Shown here in pieces: positions 55,592 to 64,000 of a stretch of 64,000 bases of DNA. The notes beneath the pieces were generated by a model. That model was not told the DNA's origin. It searched no databases and saw nothing but the letters and a program-made list of their open reading frames with translations. Positions within the stretch are counted from its first letter, which is position 1, and the number at the start of each line of letters is the position of its first letter. Source of the stretch: Tamarix chinensis (taxonomy: Eukaryota; Streptophyta; Magnoliopsida; Caryophyllales; Tamaricaceae); assembly GCA_030549775.1 (NCBI GenBank), contig CM060175.1, positions 94,851,470 to 94,915,469 on the forward strand. The letters are read 5' to 3'. A program made the position numbers and the translations under genes.

Positions 55592-56372
55592 TGATGAACT
55601 CTGAAGTGGAGATCGATTAAAATGAAGAGAAGCACAAGAAATATCGCTAGAGCTTCAAGGGATATGATCGAAGATTGATTAGGATCAATATGTGATATCA
55701 AATATCATGAGAAGATAAAAAAAAAATCTCCATGCACAAGTTGTAGAAAAAACAGCGGTTGAGGAGGGTTCAATGGAGATAGAAAACTAGAAGGGAAAAA
55801 ATGATAACATAAAATTATTTTGCAAAAAAAGTGAACAACTTTTTACAATATGCTGAGTAATTGATATAAATGAGCTTATATATGGGCTCACTAACCCTAA
55901 CCTAAACAAAAGCCGATTGGCTATTCGGTTGGCCCATATTATGTCTAGCTTAACACAATCAACTACAATGATTACAATAGAGATTAAAGAATATGGGTTT
56001 GGGTTTGTACTTTGATAACTCATTTATGTACAAATGATATAAAATATATGGATACCTAATATTTCCTAAGTTCCATTAGCTTATAGGTATTGGGGATTTT
56101 GGTAATTAAGTGGGTTGTATAGACTACAGTCCTACTAATCCATTGAGTCGGATGGCTGCCTATGTAGCCTACACTTAACACTACCAGATTCTGCAATTGC
56201 ATCATTTGAATACAGTTTATATTATATCTAAAGAACAACATCCATTCCTGCCAACAACATCTTTTATCTATATCCATCTTAGTATAAAATAAGAAAAATA
56301 GTTAAAGACAGCTGCATTATCACTATTTACTGGAAAAATATTCAAATAATAATTAAAATGTGTTGGGCACAC
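55592..56372 (-). repeat. Element A 5' LTR
   Basis: Homologous to 31972-32766 along its length. On the minus strand it begins near GTGTGCCCAACA (56372). A TATATAAGCTC motif lies at about 55884-55872 and would direct leftward transcription. Confidence 0.75.
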
Positions 56373-58950
56373 GTTAGTTGCCTTCTCCTTTCGTTCGCTA
56401 CACCACTAGGAAATCATCATCACACGACGACTTGCATTTTTATGTATAGGTCAATTTATGTGCGTGGCCGTTCAGATTCCGCATAGAAGTTTATTGTCCG
56501 AGGAATTGATTCCAGTAGTATGATTATGCAACAGTTAGATTTGAGTTAATTAATAAGTTATACATGTTTCACAGAAGAGATGTTGGGTTGGTTAAATTTG
56601 TCAGAATCAAAATTATATCTAAAATTAATAGGGGTGATTAAAATTCAATTGTAGAATTGGATTACAGGATGGTCATCGTAATATCCTACAAAAATCACAC
56701 AAATATAACCACAATATATATATATATGCTACAAAATTTCATAATTAAAGTTAACAAACACTATAAAACATATTTTTAAGTTCTTTAAGTCATCAATTAA
56801 GCGATAACAACTAAAAAGAACCACAAATTGTTAAATTATATATGTAGGGAAAAAGTTGGTATATATATATAATCCAACACCACAACAAAAGAAAATAAAA
56901 AAATAATAGTTATCAAGTAAATATAAATTAATAAACAAATAACATTATAAATTTTCATAGATTTTAAAGCTCTTTTATAAGTATCTTTTTTCAAATAATC
57001 AGTTTGTTGTCATATTAATATACTACTTGTGTTTCTTTTGCATTATTTAGTGCTTAATATATAATATGTATAAAATAATAGGGGTTGAGGTTTAGAGTTA
57101 AGAAAAAATATAGTGGGCATAATAGAAAAAACATATTCTAAGTCAAAGAGATGAAAAATTATCATAAACGATTGTAAGATACTATTAATCCTATATAAGA
57201 TTATTGATTTTTACTATGAAATTTTACGTAGGATCGGATATTGGTTGGTGATTTTTGAATAGTAAAATTAAAGATTTGCATAGGTAGCTTAACAACTACG
57301 GTGCTGGTAATAAATTTTAGGAGCTCTAAGTTTTGGGGTTTTTTTTAATGAAAAAATATATACAAATGAAAATATCAAACAGAGAAAAATAATTAAATAC
57401 TGTACAAGTTTTGAACCAGGTACCTCATTCTAAGCTGTTGACGTTCTTCTTATAATAATCTGACTCTGAAATTCTTCTCAAAAAATTAAATAAAATCGAC
57501 TCTAATTTATTATAAAAAATATTAGTTTAATTTATCAAAAAAAAAGTTGACTTCTTTAGCGTCAGGCAACCAAGCTATCCGACTTCTTTACGTCTTTACC
57601 TTGATTGTTTAGTTAATATATATATATATATATTCTGGATCCCTATATTTTGCGGCGTAGGTCCATTTTACCATTCAGGGCAGCCGTGAGTAAAGGCTAC
57701 CTAATTATACGAGGAACTTGTTGAGGTCAACGACTTGCCTGGTAGGTTTGATACCTAATGAATTGCTGGGTTCTTTAGTTTTCAATCTGAACTTCTGGGA
57801 TTGGATTCATATAGAGGTAAGTAAAATTCAAGGCCTATGACTGCATCTGACATTTGATGGGCGCCGATCAGAGACCACTAGGAATTCTGTGTGTTCATGT
57901 GAGATTGCTAAATCTGCTTATGAACCATTCTCATCCAGCCCAAGATATATGTTTTTTTATACCTACTAGCTTTGAAAGACCTGATGCACTGTAGATTGTA
58001 TTTAATGTGGCTATTAGAGGAAGAGCAATCTCATTTAATATGGTATTATTTTCAGACAATCCATAATCTGATAAGAGGCTTCAAGTTTGGTCGAATAGTG
58101 AGGAAAACTCTGGAATATCAGAAATTTCAGGTTCGAATCTCCATTTATATGTTAATTTATACTTACATTTACGGATTCTTATAATTTTTTTTTTGGTGAA
58201 AAAAAAAACCGATATGATAAGAGTCCACCCTAGTAGATGTCATGCTGATTTCAACTTAATCCTGGACCTTGTTATATAAGGAATTTACATTGGATGAAAC
58301 CCTTTCCGTATAATGGAGATAGAGCAACTGTGCTTATAGGTAGAGTCGATTTTGCAAAATTATGTTTTTGTGTTTTGTGTGTGTAAATTAAAACTAGTTT
58401 ATGCTTGTTTACTGACATATAGCCGACCACCGATTACTATCGATACTGGCTTCATCACATCTATTTCTATAAGCTAGTTTTTTAATTTTTCAAACATGCT
58501 TTTGTTTTAGTCATCGCCATCGCCGCCACTGCCACTACGACCATAAGTGTTCTGAGCTCCCGAAACATTTCGGGGCGAAAAACGTGGTACAAAACAACTT
58601 TTGTAGTTTAGAAATGTTTTGGTATAAATAATATGTTAAAATGACGGAAAAAAAAAATGGAAATACAAACCTAAGAGGTTGCAACTGCGTCTCTGAAACT
58701 CTTTCTCAATGGCGTTCCAAGCCCGTCTCATTCTCTCGGTTCCTAGCATGCGAGGTTGGGAAGGAAGGATGAGATTTGAATATTTGGGGACCGTTAATTT
58801 CTATAATATTTAATTGGATATACTTTAAATGTTTAGGTTTATCCTTATAATCTCATTATGTGGCTCTTATTTTAATTTCACAACTATACCTAAAAATTTT
58901 ATACTATTATTTTAATTACAAATATGCCCTTATTATAAGTTAAACCCCAC
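56373..58950. other. Unrecognised stretch right of the nest
   Basis: Mixed-complexity sequence. 57600-58480 is non-repetitive and slightly T-rich on plus, with a 70-codon frame (57972-58184) of no recognisable product. Near 58760-58670 the minus strand has a coding-like patch (MRRAWNAIEKEFQRRS…) ending at a possible donor CTTAG|GTTTGT, followed leftward by T-rich sequence; it might be the relic of a first exon. Nothing here is supported as an intact gene. Confidence 0.3.
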
Positions 58951-60970
58951 CCACCTTCACCTACCTATACACACTCTCACCCTTATTAATTAGTACAATA
59001 TTATTGATCTAATGTAAATTAAATAATTAATAAGAATAGTATTAATTATAAGAATAACTCAATAAATAATTAGAAAAATAATAGTTAGAATTACAAGTAG
59101 ATAATATATGATAATGGTATTGATAAAAATCATATTAATAAAAAAATGTTCATCATAAATTTATATAATAACTAAAAATATAATAATTTAATATGTTATT
59201 ATTATTATTATTAATATAGGTGTGTGTCTATATATATATATATAAAGTAAATAAAATTATATTAAGAAAATAATAAATTATAAAAATAAATACGTAAACA
59301 AAAAAAATAATAAGAATAACTTAAATAATAATTATTGATTATTAAGTAATTAGAATATAGTTAATTATAATTTTATTATTAATAGTTATATTATTATATT
59401 TATAGTTTGATACTAATAATAAAATATTATTATTATTTGTTGATAATAATATTTATTATTATTATTATCACATTATTAATGTTAATATTAATATAATATA
59501 TTGATAATAGTAAATTAATAATTATGCATAAAGTTGCCAATTACTTTTTGAATATTAAGGAATTAAAATTTTGTTACTTATGCTTTTGCTATTATTAGTT
59601 TCACTATTATGCTATTAATAGTTATTTATAATTATATTGTATTATGATGATTATTATTACTATTCCCAGTTTATAATAATATTTTATTATAAGTGTTTTA
59701 TTATTATCAAGATAATCTAATAATAATATTAATTAGTCAATAATTAAAAATAATGTTAGTGACTACTGTTTTGATAAATAAGTACTCAGAATATTATTAA
59801 TTGTACTTTATAATTAATAGTCATAATTATATATTGTTACTAGTTGATTAAAATATTTTATTATTTTTATTAATGTTAATGGTTAATTAATAATTGTAAA
59901 TATTAATATGAATTAATTATTACTTATTAAGTATTTAAAATATAATTAATTTTACTTTTATTAATAATATATTGTTAGAAGTTATTAATAATAATTTTTT
60001 TAATTATTGGTTGATGATAAAATTCTATAGTTGTTATAGTATTATTAGGATAATATATTAATATATAGTAAAAATGAGTCAATAATAAAAATTATAGTAT
60101 TGATTAATCATTGATTATCATGCAAATAAAATGTTGTTACTAATGCCTTGTTTATTAGTAGTTATAAAAATATATTATTGTTTGTTATTTATGCTAATAT
60201 ATTATTATTATCAACATTATTATATGTTATTGATAGTGATACTTTTGCATAATAATAATAATAAATATTATTGATTAATTGCTTGACTATATTGTAATTA
60301 GGATACTGTTAATTATAATTTCATTATGAATAGTCATAATGATACATTATCATTAGTTTTTAATAATAATAATATTATTATTATTATTAAAATAATCTAC
60401 TAATTATAAGGATTAGTCAATGTTGATAACTCATATTATTGATGAAACATTGATAGTTATATAATTAGAATGCTCTTACAAATAATTTTATTATTCATTG
60501 TTTTATCAATATACTATTATTAGTTATTTTATTAATGCATTGATTTTTTAATTTTTTTTCTTAATAATAACATATTAACATTATTATTACTATTAGTTAT
60601 TCAATATATTATTTTATTATTGGTATTATTATATTATTATAAGGGTTATCTAATGATAATACTACTAATAATTAATTTATGATTTTAAATAATATTGTAG
60701 ATTAATGGCTCTAATAATACGTATTTAAAATATTGTTAGTTATACTTTTAATATTAATAGCTATAAGAAGATGTTATTTTTAGTTATTAATTCTAATGTT
60801 TTATTCCTATTATTTTTGTTATTAGTTATTGAAAATAGTTTTTTTTATTGTTGTTATTATTTATTCGTAATAACTTTTCATCATCATCATCATCATCATC
60901 AAATATTGATAATAATTTTTCTATTATTGTATTATATATATATATATATAACAATTGATAATAATACAAG
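58951..60970. repeat. AT-only low-complexity block
   Basis: About 2 kb of nearly pure A/T made of decayed ATT/AAT words, with a perfect CAT run (about 60879-60902) and (TA)n runs at about 59229-59246 and 60936-60950. The small plus-strand frame at 60771-60998 is translated simple sequence. Confidence 0.8.
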
Positions 60971-61907
60971 TATGAAAAAATTAATTTTTAAAATGTAATC
61001 TATGTCTAAATTCTTCATTAAAGATTAATTTGTTTTAATTTTGATAAGTTACTAAATGCTATTATTATTTTAGACACATTCATATGAAAATAATATGTCA
61101 ACTAAGCACTACCATATAATTATTATTTTATAATATAAAAAAAATTAGATAATTTTAGGTTTAGGCAAAATATGCGAAACAATTTTAAGGTTTTTAAAAG
61201 TTATCAACAATTCTGAGTTTTGATGGTTGCTTTTTACCGTCAAAGCTAGGTTTGACTATTAAAAATTAAAAAACTAGGGAACGAAATGATAGTAATACCC
61301 TTCCTTCCCCTTCATCACCTTTTCTCATCAATTTTTACTCCATTTTAATCTTAAATTGCCTAAAATACACTTGTCACACTTTATCATTTTTCTTTCCCTT
61401 TTTTCTATATGTTTTCCCTCTTTTTTGAAGTTGAAATACCTAAAATACCTTGATTAATTTAGGCTAATTTCTTAACCTTTTTTTCTTCCAAAAAAAAAAC
61501 CTTTGTTCTATGCCCTTAGATCAACAAGAATATATTATTAGATTTAAACAAAAAAAAATATTTTTTCAAAAAAAAAAAGAAGAATCTTACGGTGATAGTT
61601 GACTTGTATTTAATTGAAACAAAGCACAATCATTATCATTTATTGTTAACATTAAATTCTAATATCTAGAAAGTGCAATTGGGAATGCATTATTATGGGA
61701 AGCATGAGTTTTGCTTTATAAAGTACACTGAGTAGGAAGGTGTGCATCACCTTTAGCCGTTGTAGGAGTTAAATTAACTTGATAATTAGGATATACTTTT
61801 AAGGAGGTCCTTACATTTACTAATGTAGGAGCTTGCTTGCTAAGTTTCCTTTGAACTACAATTATTGAGTTACACTGCAACAATTGTAGAAATACTTCAA
61901 AAAATTG

Positions 61908-61910
<3 letters not shown>
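60971..61910. other. Non-coding stretch
   Basis: AT-rich, with a 'gaccatcaaagctaggtttgac'-like phrase near 61240 and poly-A runs at 61490-61580. No gene, RNA gene or transposon end was recognised. Confidence 0.35.

Positions 61911-61942
<32 letters not shown>
61911..61942. repeat. (CT)n microsatellite
   Basis: About 15 consecutive CT dinucleotides. Confidence 0.95.
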
Positions 61943-61945
<3 letters not shown>

Positions 61946-61955
61946 AACATACTCT

Positions 61956-62207
61956 TTATTCATTTAACATCTCAAAAGGCAATACGCTTGCCTTCGGCAC
62001 CACCAACAATCCTATCCTGAGCCTACTATATCCATATAACATGCTTTCAGCTTCTATTATAGGTGAAGTTGCATCAATAATTTGATCATTAAATTCATTC
62101 CTACATTGAATCAATCGTTTAGTTCCATCTCTGATGACAACTCCCATGCTAATAGTTGTAGCATTACCTACTTTGATATTGTACCCAACAAATTCTGATA
62201 GAGGCAA
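61956..62207 (-). pseudogene. Possible RNase H-like (RVT_3-type) fragment
   Basis: An 83-codon frame contains GNATTISMGVVIRDGTKRLI, then a spacer and PIIEAESMLYGYSRLR. The GVVIRD…G.L…EAEA…AL spacing resembles the RNase H domain that plant LINEs and some host genes carry, with the E of IEAES at a catalytic position. The first catalytic D cannot be placed with confidence and the downstream half is missing. It may be a LINE relic into whose edge the neighbouring TRIM inserted. Confidence 0.35.
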
Positions 62208-62301
62208 AAGATTATTTTTCTATCCTTCTAAAGGAGCTTCTTGTAATACCCCAAATTAAGTGAAGTATTATAAGGATTGATCTAGCTATTTATATTAACA
62301 T

Positions 62302-62400
62302 GGTATACCATCCTTTTGGTGATTTCATCCTAAGAATTCTACAGTTAAGTGTGCTGGTCGTGAAGTAATTTTTATGATGGTTGATCCTCCTGGAAAGTTT
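62302..62400 (+). promoter_or_regulatory. 5S rRNA-like domain, Cassandra 5' LTR
   Basis: The sequence from TATACCATCC to CTGGAAAGT follows the order of the 3' two-thirds of plant 5S rRNA: GCAGTTAAGCGTGCT-like (ACAGTTAAGTGTGCT), GATGGGTGACC-like (GATGGTTGATC), CTGGGAAGTC-like (CTGGAAAGTT). In Cassandra this is a Pol III internal promoter. The changes in the intermediate element suggest a weakened copy. Confidence 0.8.
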
Positions 62401-62760
62401 TAGAATTTTCTAATTTTTTTGGGAAGTGTGTACCAGCGTGAGTGAGGATAAAGTATGCTGAAAGAACTCGCGTTGATCTGTGGGGCCAATCGATCAATCT
62501 AAAAATGCTTTGAGGTAATCCCTTTGAGGTCATATCAACTCGGGGTGTTACAAATGGTATGAGAATGAAACCGCGACCATGAGTTAAACTTGGATGAGCT
62601 AGTTAACCACCTAGCAGGACGATTCTTGAGATAAATAGTATTGAGACAGTTAGTAGTTGAGACGTAACGAGGATGTTACGTTTTTTAAGTGGGGGTGAAT
62701 GTAATACCCTAAATTAAGTGGAATGTTATAATGATTGATCTGACTAATTATATCAACATA

Positions 62761-62860
62761 GTATATCATTCTTTTGGTAATTTTGTTTTAAGAATTCCAC
62801 AGTTAAGTGTGCTGGCTGTGGAGTAATTTTTATGATGGGTGACCCTCTTGAAAAGTTTCA
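62761..62860 (+). promoter_or_regulatory. 5S rRNA-like domain, Cassandra 3' LTR
   Basis: Same domain as in the 5' LTR, here with CCACAGTTAAGTGTGCT and an exact intermediate element GATGGGTGACC (62834-62844); the C-box region reads TTGAAAAGTTT. This copy keeps more of the 5S promoter core than the other LTR. Confidence 0.8.
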
Positions 62861-63004
62861 GAATTTTCTGAAAAAATCTTGGGAAGTGCGTGAATGAAGA
62901 CAAAGTGTACGAAAAGGACTCGTCTTGATCTGTGTGGTCAGTCGATCAATCCAAAAGCACTTCAAGGTAACCCTTGTGTATTCATATTAACTTGGGATGT
63001 TACA

Positions 63005-63082
63005 CCTCTTTCCTTGTCCACGAGCATAAAAGTAACAAAAATACCTCTTTCCTTGTCCACAAGCATAAACGTAACAAAAATA
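63005..63082. repeat. 39-bp tandem duplication
   Basis: Copies at 63005-63043 and 63044-63082 differ at two positions ('cacgagc'/'cacaagc', 'aaaagtaac'/'aaacgtaac'). The first copy starts exactly at the right edge of the TRIM. Confidence 0.9.
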
Positions 63083-64000
63083 CAACCATACACTACCTCA
63101 TGCAGGATTTGAATAATAAGTTACACAATTTCAAAATCAATACTAAAATAATGACGATTTTCTTTACTATTTTCACCAAAAGGAACAACAAAACTACGAA
63201 CCGATTTACCCTAAAAAAGTTAATCAATTTACCAAAAAAATTCAAACTATAAAATCAAATGTAATAACATATTACCAATAGAATTGATGAGGTCATTTTT
63301 CAAATATGTTTCAAATCCATCTTACACCACCTAAATCAAAAATAAAATTGAAAGAGAAAGGGGAAGGGGAAGGGAAAAAGATTGAACAAAAACTCGGGAA
63401 ATCAAATAGAAAAATGAGATTGAGGTTCCTTTTCCAATTTAATTCTTTTTTTTTGGCTTCTTGATTTCAAAATTTTGAGTTTATTTGTTTTGGTGTCTCA
63501 TTGTGCTCTATGATTCGAATATTCTAGATCTATCGAGTGTTTTGACGCTCTTTGTATTTGTTGGTTGTGTGTAATTGATTTGGGTTGTTTGGCTTTAATT
63601 CTTCTGGCCTTCAAAGTGATTGTTGGAGTTTTCACAATGATAGGAAGGTAATAAGTTAGGGAGATGATAGAGGTTGTTGGAGGAGTTTTGGAAGCTCACA
63701 ACTCGGACATTGTAGTTGGGGGCTCGTATTCTACTCTAGTTGTCACCGTAAGTCACTTGAGTAGGGTTGGGTTGTTTATTGAGCAAGATAGAATAAGAGG
63801 ACAAGAAAAGTGAATGGGAAAGAAAGATAGTAGCAACGTTTGTTTTTTGATACTTTTTTCTTTCTGTCATCATTTTCCTATTAATTTAATCCATCACTCA
63901 GTAATGAGGAAAGGAAGGAATGTAATAAGGACGAAGGGTGAAATGGATATTATATATAAAATTCGATAGTGTTAATCCTTAAACTAACCCATAATCTTGA
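63083..64000. other. Non-coding stretch, no gene recognised
   Basis: AT-rich to 63300, then mixed composition with purine-rich patches (63350-63420). From about 63430 the plus strand is T/G-rich and could be intron or untranslated sequence, but no splice-bounded exon or domain is recognisable before the window ends. Confidence 0.35.

Larger units (their letters stand above)
31972..56372 (-). mobile_element. Element A: old chromovirus-like LTR retrotransposon, host of the nest
   Basis: Two homologous sequences in the same orientation, 31972-32766 and 55592-56372, are its 3' and 5' LTRs. Just inside the right one is a tRNA-iMet-type primer site; just inside the left one is a polypurine tract preceded by the C-terminus of a Ty3/gypsy integrase. 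Everything between 33169 and 54410 is later insertion (element B and its contents). Only about 0.4 kb of pol and 1.2 kb of 5' internal sequence remain, so roughly gag through most of integrase is missing. LTR divergence is obvious by eye, so the insertion is old. No target-site duplication could be found. Confidence 0.75.
62242..63004 (+). mobile_element. Cassandra-type TRIM retrotransposon, complete
   Basis: Two LTRs of 311 and 305 bp (62242-62552, 62700-63004), both TGTAATACCC...GTTACA, flank only 147 bp with no coding sequence. A degraded primer site (TGGTATGAGAAT, 62555-62566) follows the first LTR and a polypurine tract (AAGTGGGGGTGAA, 62687-62699) precedes the second. Flanks CTTCT and CCTCT are a 4/5-matching target duplication. 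Both LTRs carry a 5S rRNA-like domain, the hallmark of Cassandra. It must rely on proteins from other elements. The LTRs differ at many sites, so it is not recent. Orientation is set by the order of primer site and polypurine tract. Confidence 0.88.

Noticed and set aside
58100..58150. tRNA-like T-arm phrase 'ggttcgaatc' at 58130-58139
   Set aside because: No acceptor stem, anticodon arm or D-arm can be folded around it; a single B-box-like phrase is not a tRNA, and no SINE ends were found.
58555..58580. CCCGAAA-CA-TTTCGGG palindrome as a transcription terminator
   Set aside because: Bacterial-style terminators do not apply here, and no gene ends at this point.
58951..60970. Possible centromeric satellite
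   Set aside because: No fixed monomer length; it is decayed ATT/AAT simple sequence.

Overview
This window reads as nuclear DNA of a flowering plant, most likely a eudicot, from a very AT-rich, repeat-dense intergenic region. Evidence: plant-type Ty3/gypsy retrotransposons with tRNA-iMet or tRNA-Asp primer sites, a Cassandra-type TRIM whose LTRs carry a 5S rRNA-like domain, a florendovirus-like endogenous pararetrovirus, long decayed ATT/AAT tracts, and GT-AG, T-rich intron-like DNA. I see no intact host protein gene. The only long intact reading frame (1641 codons) belongs to a retrotransposon.

Layout. 1-13.6 kb: overlapping, degenerate LTR-like sequence, mostly on the minus strand, with a decayed PIF/Harbinger transposase near 6.6 kb and a purine-rich LTR with a minus-strand TATA box at 12.2 kb. 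13.7-31.9 kb: AT-only blocks alternating with islands of more complex DNA; one island (16.8-20.3 kb) looks like the 5' end of a plus-strand spliced transcription unit with no recognisable product. 29.6-30.5 kb is an odd degenerate minisatellite.

31.97-56.37 kb is a nest of at least four insertions. Element A is a minus-strand, chromovirus-like LTR retrotransposon (LTRs 31972-32766 and 55592-56372) that has lost most of gag-pol. Inside it lies element B, an old Athila-like retrotransposon (LTRs 33169-33717 and 53744-54410; tRNA-Asp primer site; broken gag, protease, RT, RNase H and integrase on the minus strand). B holds two further insertions: a rearranged florendovirus-like pararetrovirus (about 34.48-42.62 kb, segments on both strands), and element C (45376-51003), a compact chromovirus, probably Reina-like, with LTRs that look identical by eye, target-site repeats, primer site, polypurine tract and an uninterrupted Gag-PR-RT-RH-IN-chromodomain polyprotein. 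C sits in the RT coding region of B and is by far the youngest layer.

56.4-64 kb: unrecognised low-copy-looking DNA, another 2-kb AT-only block (58.95-60.97 kb), a possible RNase H-like fragment, and a complete Cassandra-type TRIM at 62242-63004 abutting a 39-bp tandem duplication.

The parts do not form a pathway. They record successive insertions into silent chromatin; only element C still looks able to encode its own mobility, and Cassandra would depend on proteins supplied by other elements.
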